Part shown: positions 27,901-47,749 of the stretch, one piece after another
Layout of the letters: the number at the start of each line of letters is the position of its first letter
How positions within the stretch are numbered: the first letter of the stretch is position 1
Assembly: GCF_029962835.1 (NCBI RefSeq)
Contig: NC_080577.1
Coordinates: forward strand, 8,966,501-9,030,500
From: Magnolia sinica
Lineage: Eukaryota > Streptophyta > Magnoliopsida > Magnoliales > Magnoliaceae
Reading direction: 5' to 3'
Length of the DNA stretch: 64,000 nucleotides
Program-made: the position numbers and the translations under genes
Notes under the pieces: model-generated
Told to the model about the DNA's origin: nothing
Databases searched by the model: none
Seen by the model: only the letters and a program-made list of their open reading frames with translations

Positions 27901-27953
27901 TGGGGATGCCTCCGATGCCAGCTTACGGCATGCCGCCCATGGGAGGATATTAA
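1..27953 (+). CDS. CHC: Clathrin heavy chain, 5'-partial, 27 exons in window
   Basis: This encodes the heavy chain of the clathrin triskelion, which coats vesicles at the plasma membrane and trans-Golgi/early endosome. The spliced product aligns by eye with Arabidopsis CHC from about residue 136 to the end (1564 codons plus stop); the first ~135 residues lie outside the window. It covers the rest of the N-terminal propeller, the linker, the alpha-solenoid repeats and the Pro/Gly/Met-rich tail ending GGY. Exons: 1-13, 161-288, 1944-2042, 2167-2275, 11758-11837, 11912-12139, 12214-12279, 14539-14655, 14999-15196, 19663-19779, 19951-20010, 20299-20385, 21288-21371, 21446-21580, 22278-22340, 22421-22525, 22607-22719, 22813-23065, 23233-23369, 23640-23918, 24022-25024, 25154-25639, 26246-26416, 26515-26700, 27191-27313, 27404-27514, 27810-27953. 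All junctions keep frame (4695 nt). Introns are GT-AG except the one after 27313 (GC-AG). No stop or frameshift is seen, so the gene looks functional. Confidence 0.97.
410..1170. repeat. Degenerate tandem array in CHC intron 2 (~124-148 bp unit, ~6 copies)
   Basis: A word of the form AGGTGGGCCCCACATGATGG recurs at about 454, 602, 734, 858, 1003 and 1141. Spacing is 148, 132, 124, 145 and 138 bp. Each unit also carries a GTGATTTGAGAGGG-like lead, an ATCAATGCTTAGA-like piece and a CTGATGGTTAGGA-like piece. Copies are clearly diverged, so the array is old. No coding content is visible. Confidence 0.8.
1486..1592. repeat. Small inverted repeat built on a TAGCGTA word
   Basis: The left side reads TGTGTAGCGTAGCCTGTAG and the right side reads CTACACTACGCTACATAGCG, so the segment folds back on itself. 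The same TAGCG word recurs at 8108-8166 inside intron 4. It looks like a short non-autonomous element; the family is not recognised. The rest of intron 2 (1170-1485 and 1593-1943) is AT-rich with nothing recognisable. Confidence 0.45.
3200..3615. other. Foreign insertion inside the LINE fragment
   Basis: LINE-like coding resemblance stops near 3615 and resumes near 3195 (minus-strand reading). The intervening AT-rich sequence has no LINE similarity. At its centre, 3457-3500 reads TAGGGCTACAACCCGACCCA and closes with TTGCACCCCTA. These ends resemble hAT-type termini, so this may be a deletion relic of the ACCCGACCC-type element also seen at 44515-45172. Family assignment is tentative. Confidence 0.35.
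4967..5050. repeat. 42-bp tandem duplication within LINE RT
   Basis: Positions 4967-5008 and 5009-5050 are direct repeats with two mismatches. The unit length is a multiple of three, so on the minus strand it duplicates 14 RT codons (repeating [12 protein letters not shown]) without shifting frame. Confidence 0.85.
5479..5965 (+). repeat. 5' LTR of the gypsy element
   Basis: It begins TGTAGTAGGCTTACGG and ends GGGTTGCACCA, next to the primer-binding-like site. It contains an AATAAAG polyadenylation-like word near 5862 that is shared with the right copy. Confidence 0.75.
8100..8994 (+). mobile_element. Second gypsy fragment with LTR nested in the first
   Basis: Similarity to the outer element's RT stops near 8100 and resumes near 9000. 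In between are the 3' end of another gypsy-type polyprotein (about 8370-8590), a polypurine tract (GCGGGGGAGG, about 8586), and an LTR-like segment of about 395 bp starting TGCAGGCTGATC at 8600 and ending near 8994. Only the 3' part is present, so it is broken. A short TAGCGTA-word repeat lies at 8108-8166. Confidence 0.6.
11147..11592 (+). repeat. 3' LTR of the gypsy element
   Basis: It begins TGTAGGCTCATGACC directly after the polypurine tract and ends GGGTTGACCA. It aligns along its length with 5479-5965, with scattered substitutions and small gaps. Confidence 0.75.
12474..12651 (+). mobile_element. tRNA-derived SINE with perfect 18-bp target duplication (CHC intron 7)
   Basis: The 18-bp sequence AGATACATGATGCATCTT stands at 12456-12473 and again at 12652-12669 with no mismatch. 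Between them is a body of about 178 bp with a box-A-like start (TGGTTTTGGTGAATGGC), a box-B-like GAGTTTGATTTCCC about 40 bp later, a GATTGCATGCATCTGCAGGG segment, and an A-rich tail of AAAGAAAGAAAG form. This is the structure of a Pol III SINE inserted by LINE machinery. The perfect duplication argues for a fairly recent event. Confidence 0.85.
13028..13881. repeat. ATATCG-word repeat element in CHC intron 7
   Basis: About 850 bp is dominated by variants of ATATCGG, GATATTG and TTGGCGATA on both strands. Its edges (GTGTTCAAAATATCGG on the left; AATATCGGGAATAATTCAAAC on the right) are roughly inverted copies. No coding capacity is supported. A similar element occupies 42821-44063. The rest of intron 7 (12670-13027 and 13882-14538) shows nothing recognisable. 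Confidence 0.5.
15660..17264 (-). mobile_element. Ty1/copia LTR element fossil in CHC intron 9
   Basis: Two LTR-like copies (15660-15887 and 17032-17264, roughly 80-85% alike by eye) start TGTAAAATAGTGGAAA on the plus strand. A reverse-complement primer-binding-like site (GCTCTGATACTA) touches the right copy, and a CTTGAGGAGTG polypurine-type stretch touches the left copy, so the element points along the minus strand. The interior, only about 1.1 kb, has a gag-like piece and an RNase-H-end piece typical of plant copia. It is broken and internally incomplete. Flanks TAGTG and AAGTG may be a worn 5-bp target duplication. Confidence 0.8.
15935..15982. repeat. (GT)24 microsatellite
   Basis: An uninterrupted dinucleotide run lies inside the copia fossil. 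It is likely length-variable between individuals. Confidence 0.97.
17336..17575. repeat. GTAACGG-word repeat element in CHC intron 9
   Basis: Variants of CGTAATGGCCGTTA and GTAACGG are packed on both strands, ending CCATTACGGCACGCCTTGG. The reverse complement of that end (CCAAGGCGTGCCGTAATGG) matches the start of the related element at 35318-35590, so both appear to be copies of one family. Confidence 0.5.
17856..17905. repeat. (TTTTC)n microsatellite
   Basis: A pyrimidine run of TTTTC units in CHC intron 9, with poly-T on either side. Confidence 0.9.
18058..19341. mobile_element. hAT-like non-autonomous element carrying direct ATCGTAT-word repeats
   Basis: The left edge TTAAGGGTGTCAATGG and the right edge GTTGACATCCCTAA are inverted relatives. 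The segments next to them are rich in GGGCC, GGTTCA and GCTCAAGCC words, as in plant hAT MITEs. Inside, GTTGTCAAAATC occurs at about 18368 and 19087 in the same orientation, each followed by an ATCGTAT or ACGATTTGCGATTTG block. I could not define a target duplication. Elsewhere intron 9 (15197-19662) shows no exon-like sequence. Confidence 0.45.
20386..21287 (+). other. CHC intron 12 with long poly-T tract
   Basis: This is a GT-AG intron. A broken poly-T run lies at 20786-20837. An apparently open stretch at 20472-20530 has no similarity I recognise and is not needed for the clathrin frame. Confidence 0.7.
26805..26975. repeat. GACTCG-word repeat element in CHC intron 24
   Basis: The words GACTCG, GAGTCA and ACTCGAGT-like variants recur on both strands. 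The right end reads CGAGTCTTAAAACCATGGTT. It has the same general style as the other word-repeat elements in this window but uses a different word. Confidence 0.45.
27314..27403 (+). other. GC-AG intron of CHC
   Basis: The conserved reading (…FPYLLQ then FIREY…) requires the splice after CTGCAG at 27313. The intron therefore starts GCACGT and ends TTGATGCAG. GC donors are a known minor class of U2 introns. A GT two codons upstream (CCC|GTATCT) would remove conserved residues. Confidence 0.85.
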
Positions 27954-28330
27954 AACCAAACTTTCTTGTGTGAGGTCCTTTGAGGGAGAGCTTGAACCTG
28001 TCGAGATAGTTTGCCAACGTGTTTGGAAATCATGGAAGAAGTGCGTCTTCATATCCAGGAGGTTAGTTCTTTCTTGCCAGCACCCTCCCTCCATGTTGTG
28101 CGTGTGGAGTACTCTTTGAGATGAGGGATATGGTTCCGTTTGACATTTATATGTGAAAGGTTGATAGGGAGAGTGTCTTGTTAGGCTCTCTACCAGTTTT
28201 CAGTAACATAATTGTTTGCTTGTTGCACTTCAATACTTCTTTGTAAAATTTTCAGAACTTCGAGGTTAGGAGTGCTTTTGTGTGATCGTGTTTATAGTTG
28301 TCACAATAATAAAAAAGTTAGATGATTTTA
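27954..28330 (+). terminator. CHC 3'UTR / polyadenylation region
   Basis: Sequence after the TAA is T-rich. An AATAATAAAAAAG word at about 28304 is the best polyadenylation-signal candidate. The exact end cannot be set from sequence alone. Confidence 0.4.
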
Positions 28331-29237
28331 TGAAGTTAAAAAACCTTAGATGTAGTTAATCAGCATTACTCTCTTCTTGTTTGGGGATTTAGAGTTCAAG
28401 ACTCTGGATACATTGTTCTTTTCAACTGTTGTGTTCTTTTGCAAGATCTCTGATTGTTGTTTGAGTTGAGGTGCACTTTTGATTATGCTGTGGATCCCAT
28501 GTTCACTGAGTTTTTGGTAGTCAAATGCCCATATTGGGTGGTGTTGATGAGATGGGCTCACTGTCCTGGTTGAGATGTGGGAACTACATAGGCAGTTGTC
28601 TCTCAGATTTAGTTTTAGATCCAGTACGCTGGGTTGGAACACGAAGGAACAATTGGCCCAATTGGCTATCTCCATGTAGCCCACATTTAAATGTGTTGCA
28701 GTTGTGTGAGATCTGGGCCATTCATCAGGTGGCATCTGCAGTGATTATGGTTTAGGCCAAAATTCAAACCAGTCGGCTAATCAGGAGTGCTGCTAGCGTG
28801 GAGAAGAGATGGTTGATGAGGACAGACGAACAATTGACCATTTCTTTTCACATTCCTACCACGAAAAACTTGGATGAGAATGATTTTGGGCCTGGACAGG
28901 TTCTCTGTGGGGTCTGCCTGTACCAGATCTTACCTACGTCATTAGGATTGCGTGGGGAATCAAATTTCATGCGGGATTATAGGATCCTCGGCGCGAGGTA
29001 TACGTGATTTCTACGTGATTTCCACTACTACTAGTGGGGTTGAAGGCTCGGTCATGCTGACCATTGGCCTCTTGGGTCCCACCGTGGATCGGCCAGGCCT
29101 GAGAAACTCTCTTGCCACCAATTTCAGGCAATCTTCGGTTCAGCATCGACTGCAGGTGACAAATTGGAATGTACGATCTCTCTTCTTCACTGTGAATCAT
29201 GTGATGCCCGCCTTTGGTTACCCATCCTTCCCAAAAC
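28331..29237. other. Spacer with no gene seen
   Basis: There is no recognisable coding sequence. Part of it (about 28930-29230) resembles outer parts of the fold-back MITE family (GGATTGCGTGGGG near 28946, GGGTCCCACCGTGG near 29072) but ends cannot be set. Confidence 0.5.
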
Positions 29238-29638
29238 GGCAGGGGCTCTGTAGGCCCCACCGTGATGTATGGGTTTCAATCCATCCATTTTTTAAGATCA
29301 TATTAGGGCATGAGTCTAAAAATTAGGTAGGTCCAATGCTCTAGTGGAACACGCCTCAGGAAGCGGCGATTATGAAGCTCACTGTTGAAACCTTCCGAGT
29401 GGTCACCGTGATGTTTATTTCAGGTCATATAGACCCGGATGAAGGGAAAACACAAATATCAGATTGATCCAAAACTTCTGCCGCTCATAAGAAAATTTTA
29501 ATGGTGGGAGTTCAATCCCCACTTTGTGGTCCACTTGAGCCTTGGATCTGCCTCATGTTATCCTAAAATGATCTGGAAAAATGGATGGGAGGCGTAGATA
29601 AAACCCATACATCATGGTGGGCCCCATAGACGCCTGCC
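29238..29638. mobile_element. Fold-back MITE, copy A
   Basis: Imperfect inverted arms of about 110 bp begin GGCAGGGGCTCTGTAGGCCC on the left and end GGGCCCCATAGACGCCTGCC on the right. Both arms contain the family words CCATCCATTTTT, GATCAT and GGTGGGCCCCA. Arms are clearly diverged, so the copy is older than copy B. Confidence 0.65.
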
Positions 29639-29919
29639 TGGATGGATTATTATCCAGGCCGAGGCAGGACGCAATTCGCTTCTGAGAAATGGACGGTCCG
29701 GTCCATATTGATTGTACCAGAAAAGGTCTCATCAATTATCTAGGCTGTCCATCACGTGGGACCTGCCTTTGATTGCCCAGAACTTCCAAAAATCATTTTG
29801 ATCGGGTGACCCTAACTTAATGTTTAGAAAAATGTATAGTTCATATTGATTATACTAGGAAATATACAATACCAGTAAAGGTTCATTGACTATTTGGATC
29901 TACCATTTCTGCTTGCCCA

Positions 29920-30007
29920 ACTGGCAGACTGAGTGGAGATACCTCGTTTCAACACTTGAGGTCTTGGTATTGATCCCTGGCCGGGGTGGCTAGCATGGAA
30001 AAAAAAG
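29920..30007 (+). mobile_element. Very short SINE-like retroposon with 13-bp target duplication
   Basis: TTCTGCTTGCCCA stands at 29907-29919 and 30008-30020. The 88-bp body between them has a box-B-like GGTATTGATCCC, then CCGGGGTGG, and ends in an A8 tail followed by G. At little more than tRNA length plus tail, it is either a minimal SINE or the 5' end of a larger one. Confidence 0.65.
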
Positions 30008-30388
30008 TTCTGCTTGCCCATTCTCTTAGAAATAACTTTGATCGGGGCTCAAGAAAATGTATGGTCCATATTGATTATACTTAATGTAGAGCTCGCCTTT
30101 GATTGCTCATCCCTCTAAAAGGTGCTTCGACTGGAATGATGCTGGAAATGCAGGGTCGATGACTATAGAAGGGCCATCTATCTTGATCATCCATCATGTT
30201 CAGCAGGCGCATCTCTCTCAATTTCAATTTTATTGGATGAACTTAGGCGTTTGCTCAAAAAGGCTATTCTAATGGATCTAAAAAAAACCTGAGAACTTAT
30301 GTATGCCCCCATATGAGCCTTCTTGACGTTCTATGCCCCCTTACGCATCACCTGCTAATAATATTAGCATGAGAGAGAACGTATGTAC

Positions 30389-30907
30389 GGGTGCAACTGC
30401 CAATCCGCTTCCACTTTTATTCACACATTCCATCAATTTCTAAAGATCATTTTAGGTCATGAACCCAAAAAATAAGACATCCAAATCTCATTGACCACAC
30501 TATTGAAAGTAGTGATTTAATGGCCATCATTAAAACCTCCTTGAGCACAACAAAAGTTCTAGATAAAGTGAATATTTGTGCACACCTCATAGTTGCAGTC
30601 GGACATTGGATGGATTTCTCATTTTCCTTATTTGCCAAAGTATCCAAACATTTTTTACCAGATTTAAAATCAGGTTTAGGTAGTCCAAATTTGAATGGGT
30701 CCCTTGCAACATACACTAGACCCTTCCATTTACTAAATGGATTCAGGTGAAGTTAGGTTGAGCATAATTATGTCCATTAAATCACTATTTTCAAAAGTGT
30801 AGTCAATGAGATTTGGATGTCTTATTTTTTGGGTTCATGACCTAAAATGATCTTTAGAAATTGATGGAATGTGTGAATAAAAGTGGAAGCGGATTGGTGG
30901 TTGTACC
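30389..30907. mobile_element. Fold-back MITE, copy B, with nearly identical ~134-bp arms
   Basis: Left arm 30389-30522 and right arm 30774-30907 are inverted copies with only about ten differences by eye, so the whole could form a long hairpin. Both contain ATTTTAGGTCATGAACCCAA and CCAATCCGCTTCCACTTT. High arm identity suggests a young or hairpin-corrected copy. Spacer sequence between the arms has no coding content. Confidence 0.85.
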
Positions 30908-31484
30908 ATACACCACCGACCTAACAGGCTATCCACAAGCCATTGAAAGGAGATCAAAGTTATGTGAGCCGCACAACGATGTATTTATTATATCCACATA
31001 GTTCATGCATTTGGCAAGATCCTTTTGCAATAGGAGACTAAAAATGAGTATATCCAAAGTTTAAGTGGACCACACTACAAATAACAGTGGATCAATGATT
31101 CTCACCGTTATAACATTCATAGGGCCCACCAGAATGTTTATTTTCCATCCAATCTGATCACACAAACAAAGCTAAATAGCAAAAACAAACATCATGTTGA
31201 TCCAAAACTTTTGTTACCCTAGAAGTATTTCAATGCAAGTCGATCAATTCCCCGCTGCTTTTTGCATTGTGGTCAACTTAATCTTTATCTGTCTTATTTT
31301 TCGTAACAAACCTTACAAATGGACGGAGAATTTGGATATAACACATACCCCGTGGTGGGACCATAGAACCTCGTGACGTTAACACATCAGCCCCCACCAC
31401 AGAACCTGGTGACGTCAACACATCAGCCAGGTCGGTGGTGTGTGGTACGCAGCCAATCCGCCCGATAGATAGAAGAAACCCACA

Positions 31485-31897
31485 GGACGCGGATTGCGTA
31501 CTACCCCCTCCCGTCCCTAGCTCCGAACGGGCAGTTCTGTGGGCAGGCCCCCCGTGATTTATCTGAACATCCAAGCCGTCAATCCCTTTTCTCGGATTAT
31601 TTTAAGGCAAGAGCACAAAAATGAGGTAGATCCAAAGCTCAAGTTGGCCACACCAAATAATAAGCTTGGTTGCATTAAAATGCATAAAGCATTAAATGTC
31701 AGTTGCATTAAATGCAAGAGTCATCTGTGGTGTGGTCCATTTGAGCGTTGAATCTGCTTCATTTTTGTTTTGATACCTTAAAATAATCTGAGAAAAGAGA
31801 CAGACGGCTTGGATGTACAGATACATCACGGTGGGCCTGCCCACAGAACTGGCCGTTCGGAGCTAGGGACGGGCGGGGTAGTACGCGATCCCCGTCC
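31485..31897. mobile_element. Fold-back MITE, copy C, 77 bp upstream of the KARI ATG
   Basis: The left end GGACGCGGATTGCGTACTAC and the right end GTAGTACGCGATCCCCGTCC are inverted copies. The arms share GTCCCTAGCTCCGAACGG and CAGTTCTGTGGGCAGGCC with few differences. The right arm ends only about 77 bp before the ATG at 31975, so core promoter and 5'UTR of the next gene must overlap or abut this element. Confidence 0.85.
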
Positions 31898-31974
31898 AGT
31901 CCAGTAGCTACTGACAGCATCAGTAGGCAATCTGCGTCCCTACCAACATCACCCTTTCTGTCGTGTTCTGACTA

Positions 31975-42532
<10,558 letters not shown>

Positions 42533-42820
42533 GTCGTGGGAGGAATTAGCTATCAGCTAAGTATACCCTGCAGGAGGTGATATACTTAATTGGGGAATAT
42601 CCTTGTCAAAGTTGGGGTTTTCAAGTGTCTAACTTATGTCCCTTTCCTTGGGCTTGGTGTTGCGGTGACAGTTTCCTATTCTATTAGTGCAGAAAGACTT
42701 ACATTGGTGCTGGACCGCTACATGTCTCATCTATTGATGGCATCGATTGAAGTTGATAGTATTAACCAATTCAGCATAGCAGCTCCCTGATACAGAACTG
42801 CCAGGAAGTACTTCCAGGTG
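42533..42820 (+). terminator. Probable KARI 3'UTR
   Basis: Sequence from the TAG to the start of the next repeat is unique-looking and T-rich. No clear AATAAA is seen before 42820 (an AATAAAAT word lies at about 42836), so the end is uncertain. Confidence 0.35.
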
Positions 42821-44063
42821 TCGTTTGATAATTTAATAAAATATTGCAATGTATCGTTGAAATATCAATATTTTCAAAATATCGCAGTAATAAAATCCCA
42901 AGCATTAGCGATACAGTAGATATAGATACGAATTGTTGATACATTCCAGCAATTTGTAAAAAATCATAAAATATCTTCTAAAATCACAATTTCTTTTGTT
43001 TTTTTACCACCATTCCCCCCCAAGTTGATTTTGACCAATCCCTTCTGATTATCTAGTGAGAGGCAGTTTGGGTGTGGAAATTGAGATTGGGAACAGGTGG
43101 GAAGAAAAGTTGATGAGTTTTTTTTTTTCCCCTAAATTTAAATAGTTTTATCTACTTCAAATCACATGGAATCAGTATAATAAAGGTGCTAATCCATTAT
43201 TTTGCAAGTTTTGCATGCTCAATAATGGATATCAACTGCTCGATTTGCAAATTTGGAAAAAAATGGGGAAATTTCATCATTTTTCATATTTCATCTATTT
43301 AACTTACAATTAGAGTGTGGAAAATTCACATTGGAGTGGCCAGAGGCTGATCTACAAATTAACTATACTTTTTGAAAATTTTGAGATAAAATTATTTTTA
43401 ATTAAAAATGATTGAACAATAATTAAAATTTTAAAAATAATTTTAATTTTTTTAGTTTTTTTAATTTAATTTAATTTTTTTTATAAATTCAATCAACTAG
43501 ATGTCATTTAGCCTTAATATTTAGGAGTGTTGAGTGTTGGTTGATCTTAATATCAGTTACATTCTAATTCTTGAATTGGAATTGGGGGAAAATGGGAGAG
43601 GTTGGGGGAATTATAAAATTTCACACATTTAACCTGCAATTCAAGTGTGGTAAAATGGTGTTTGGGTAGTTGAAGGCTAGTATAAAGATTAACTACACAT
43701 CACATGTATATTTTCACTTCCTTTTTTTTTTTTGGCTTTAGAATGTATTCATTGTGTTTTCATGCCTTTTATGATTTGTAATTTATATGAATTAATTTGT
43801 AATATAATTCCATCGCTTTTGTGACAATGGATGTTTAAGATCCTTTGCAAAAGAAACTTATTATGTGTACTTGCTTTTTAGTGATATTTTGAGTTTTAAG
43901 TATATAATGATTTCTTTTTCAACATCCCTTGAAGTTCCATTGAAAAATTCGAACAATTTCCCAATGCTTTTAAAAAACAGCAATGCATTATGCGATATAT
44001 GCGATGTGCAATATGCTTTGTATCCCAAGGGTGCAATACATGTATCGATATTGAAAATGCTAG
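42821..44063. repeat. ATATCG-word repeat element downstream of KARI
   Basis: The start (AATATTTTCAAAATATCGCAG) and the end (GCGATATATGCGATGTGCAA … GTATCGATATTG) carry the same words as 13028-13881. The middle about 1 kb is AT-rich without coding content. It appears to be a longer member of the same family. Confidence 0.4.
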
Positions 44064-44514
44064 TGTCATCCGTAGTGTTATTTTTCAATGGAGCGTGAAA
44101 GGGAATGTTACACTAATTGTAGATCAGGGGAACTGTTATATGGATATGATTTTGTTGTTCACTCAAAATATTGGCTCACATACTAGATGTCACCACCAAA
44201 GATGTTGCTTGTCAATTTCTAATGGTGTGGCAGCTTGGCATAGCTTGGCATGATGGCTGGTCTTGGGTTTGAAATCTTTATTTTTTTTCCACGCACTCCA
44301 CACACACTCACGCCGTAGAAACCCAAGACCTTGTGTTGAAACTCCTTATACTCAAACCCTCTTGGGTTTGAAATCTGGGCTTGATGTTTGGCCAAGGCGC
44401 CAAGGCTAGGGCCAATGGTTAATAGCTTAGTTCACCTGACCCTACCTAACACGTTGCCCTAGCGTATGCTCTATGGTACATAGGTTCTAGTAGTGTAAAG
44501 TATACAGTCCGTCT

Positions 44515-45172
44515 TAGGGCTGAAAGTTGGGCGGGTTCAACCCGACTGACCCCTAACTGACTCGACAATGGGTTGGGATTGGGCAGGATGTATAGATAGG
44601 GTTTGGTCTCGGGCTTGGGCCATATAAACGCCAACCTAATAAAACTTGGGTTGGGCTCGGGTTGCCTGACCTAACTCGAACCTGATCAATATGTAAGTTC
44701 CTTATAAATTAATTATAATCGAGTGCGGATCGTCTATGTTGAAGGCACAGGAAATTCCAATGCCGTCCAGTTTCATTGGTCCACATCATTTCCAATGACT
44801 CAAGCTAACAAGATACAACGGATTTCTCTCTCCCAGATAGATTGTTTGATAGACAATACGACTTTTAAAGGAGTAGTCTTATATTTTAGCTCGTTTTTTA
44901 AGAAAAAATGTTCTTTATGATAAATAACTACATATATAATTAATACAATTATAGGTATAAAAAATAAAACTTGTATTGAAAATATAATAAACTAATGTAA
45001 TAATGAAAATATTAGCATATATTTACCCAACTGAACCCACTTGGGTTGGGCTTGGGTTGAAAATTCCCAACCTGAGCTTAGGTTGGGTTGGGTTGGGTTT
45101 GAGGTATAGGAACCTTGGGTTGGGCTAGGGTTGACCACCAACCCGACCCAACCCGCCTGACTTTCAGCCCTA
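44515..45172. mobile_element. hAT-like MITE with TIRs and 8-bp target duplication
   Basis: The left end TAGGGCTGAAAGTTGGGCGG and the right end CCCGCCTGACTTTCAGCCCTA are inverted copies with one or two differences. The flanks are GTCCGTCT (44507-44514) and GTCCGTAT (45173-45180), a 7/8 match, the length expected for hAT. The interior edges are filled with GGGTTGGGCTTGGGTTG words and the centre is AT-rich. No transposase is present. Confidence 0.85.
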
Positions 45173-45479
45173 GTCCGTATGCTAGTGTATGTTTAGAGTA
45201 AAATGAAGAACTCTGATACTCTAGTTGACTATGGTGGATGATATCTAGGAACCTCTGTTTAAATTGGTAAACTGTACGTTGATGCACTTATTTAAGTTCA
45301 TGCAGATGGTGGATAGTTGAGTAGGGCATGTGCTTGGCCGATGAGATCTTTATTTGACATAAGTAGGTGAAAAATTAATACTTTCGGAGAGAATGATTCA
45401 TGAACATGCACTTACTAATTGTAAACTAATTGTATATATAGTACATACATAACTCTTCTCTAACTTATAAGGACGACAA

Positions 45480-45650
45480 CATTCCGACCCTAATCTAGCC
45501 CAACCTTGGCTCAGCCTGGCCCTTTAGGGAAAGGGCCTCTTTAGCCCATTAGGGCTTGGGTTAGCATGGGCTAAGGCTTAGGGTTCTCTAGGGCCAAGCT
45601 AAGGCCAACCTCAACACAACCCTAGCCCGGCCCATTGGCACTTGCAGTTT
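45480..45650. repeat. GGGCTTGGG/CCTAAGCC-word repeat
   Basis: Words such as AGGGCTTGGGTTAGC, GGGCTAAGGC and CTAGCCCGGCCC recur on both strands over about 170 bp. It is probably a further hAT-type element with its own word; ends are not defined. The spacer 45651-46734 has otherwise no recognisable feature except a short TIR relic at about 46685-46715. Confidence 0.4.
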
Positions 45651-46734
45651 CTAGTGATCCACGGCCACTTCCCTAGGTTATCCTAGAATGAAGAAATTGA
45701 AAATGGATTGCATGATATTGGATTATTGCATATCATAAGCTACTTGCAGGCACTCACAACCTGGATGGCCGGGGCATTGCTTTGCCACAACTCCAGAACG
45801 AAGCTGCATCTGTAACGGATCATTCAATATACCACCATATTATCAACAAAGCAGGGCATTAATCTTATCCCATGGCAATAGGGGACAATCCCTGTCATGG
45901 GTAATAATTATGTTTTTTGAATCCCATCCCACCTAATCCCTTCTAATCCCACTGCCCAAACAGACCCTAAAATAGGGGAACGGGAGATGTCATTCAGAAG
46001 CTGTGTGTTCTGTGGAAAATCCCGTACCATACAATTCCAGCAGTATCCATATAAAGGTGACAAAGGACATGTAATTGGGGATTATAAGAAAGCCAAATGA
46101 AAAAGCACCATATGCTCTTGTTAGAATGTAGGGCCCACAAATCACTTTGGAGATGTCATGGGATGAAATGGTGCTTTACCCTTCTCAGGGCTTGTATCAT
46201 CAAGTAGGCATGATGCTTTTCAATTGGGTCGCATCAGCAGATGCAGGAATTCCCTGTAATGCATTGGGCCACATCAATGGTTGTAGGAAGCCTGTGAACT
46301 CACGGTCATGAGCAATTCATGTCTCGTGGCAAGCTAAACTCGCACTTGGTAGCCTAAACCAGGTTTACTTGTAAGGAAAAGAGTTAAATGATCAAATGGT
46401 TAAAATAATCCATTCTAAGAATATAGTTTTATTTAAAAGTATTCTCCATGCAAAGCAAGTCCATATAAAGAGTCTTGGATCATGGGACAGGGCAACATGC
46501 CGGGCTGAGAGCTGTTCATCATTTGCCCTGGACAACCAGCTTAGAATTTCAAACCCGAACCCTGCTAATTTTAGGTTCCCAACCCTGTCCTTCGGCTAAT
46601 GCAGGCATGTTTCCCTCCCCCACAGTCTTCAACGCTGACGAGTGGGGCCCACTTACGATTAGTAATCTCTATCATTAGCTGCTTAGCGTACTGAGTTACT
46701 CAGAACGCAATCCGCTTCTCAACGGAAGATAAAT

Positions 46735-47213
46735 CGGATTGCGTACTGAGTTACTCTGTACACTCTTATCGTAGTGAGTAAACTCCGTTGGGCTCACGTG
46801 AAATCGTGTGATTTATCCACGCCGTCCATCCGTTTTTTCGGATCTTTTTGGGATTGAGCCCAAAATTGACGTATATCAAAATCTTAAGTAGACCATGCCA
46901 AAGGAAACGGTGAAAGTATTTATTTCCACCATTGAAACCCTTCTAAGGCCCCTAGTGATGTTTATTTGTCATCCAGAACTTCTTAATAAGATCACGAAGA
47001 CATGGATGAAGGGAAAAAACAAATATAATCTTGATCTAAAACTTCCGGGGCCCCAAGAACTTTTCAACGATAGACTTCAATTCATGCTGTTTCAGGTGGT
47101 GTGGTCCATTTTAGCTTTGGATATGATTGATTTTTGGGTTCACGGATTAACGGAGTTGGTACAATGCATGAATGACGGTGGGCCCCACAGAGTTTACTCA
47201 GTACGCAATCCGC
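46735..47213. mobile_element. Fold-back MITE, copy E, abutting the DUSP-tail gene
   Basis: The left end CGGATTGCGTACTGAGT and the right end ACTCAGTACGCAATCCG are inverted copies. Arms share GAGTAAACTC, GGGCCCAC and CCGTCCATCCG-type words, and the middle has the family words CACTAGGGGCC-like and AACTTCCGGGGCCCCAAGAA. A collapsed relic with the same termini (GCGTACTGAGT…ACGCAATCCGC) lies just left at 46686-46714. The right end lies directly before the probable 5'UTR exon at 47215. Confidence 0.8.
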
Positions 47214-47214
47214 T

Positions 47215-47314
47215 TCCCTGGGCAATTCCTTTTGGGCGTGGTCGAGCGAGTGAGGGAGAGAGGACGCGCGCAGCCGACCCCTAATTTCATTGCTCCGGAG
47301 TTCCTGACAAGTAG
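47215..47314 (+). promoter_or_regulatory. Probable non-coding first exon of the DUSP-tail gene
   Basis: This is a GC-richer stretch (GAGGACGCGCGCAGCCGAC) ending GACAAGTAG|GTACGT, a strong donor. The coding exon at 49649 is preceded by TTTTCTTTTTTCAG, a strong acceptor. A roughly 2.3-kb 5'UTR intron between them is therefore plausible. No transcript evidence is available from sequence alone. Confidence 0.45.
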
Positions 47315-47642
47315 GTACGTCATTCTCGTGAGATGATTTCAGCAGATTTCTTCTTTCGCACCAATCTTGAATTCTAGGGTTTTAATTTCTGTTAACATTC
47401 CAAAAGTTCTATCCTCCCCTTATTTCCAATCTCTAGCACCCGTTTGGACTGTCCCGAAATATCCACGTTTGAGTCACTCGATTGAACTGAATTGCAAATC
47501 GATTCGATTCAGTTGAACTAAGGGTAGATGACCCAAACGGGTCTGCTTCGGCTCCCCTTCTTGCAAGGGAGTGCCCCCAAAATCCAGCCACCACTGTTTC
47601 TAGTCGCCTAGCGGGGCGAGCCCATATTGCTCAGTTCCGCTC

Positions 47643-47669
47643 AGTTCAATTCAATTCAATTCAATTCAA
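47643..47669. repeat. (TTCAA)n microsatellite
   Basis: About five perfect pentamer units lie in the probable 5'UTR intron. Around it, CCCGTTTGGACTGTCCC (about 47431) and GGGCATCCAAATACGG (about 47669) may be worn ends of a small TIR element. Confidence 0.7.
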
Positions 47670-47749
47670 TTGGGCATCCAAATACGGCCAGACCTTAGGA
47701 TTGTAATGCACTGTTTCTGTGAAAAAAAAGAAGCAATGTTTATGTTGAT

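Noticed and set aside
44225-44380. Possible SINE (GGGTTTGAAATC box-B-like words)
   Set aside because: Two similar words occur, but no box A, tail or flanking duplication could be found.
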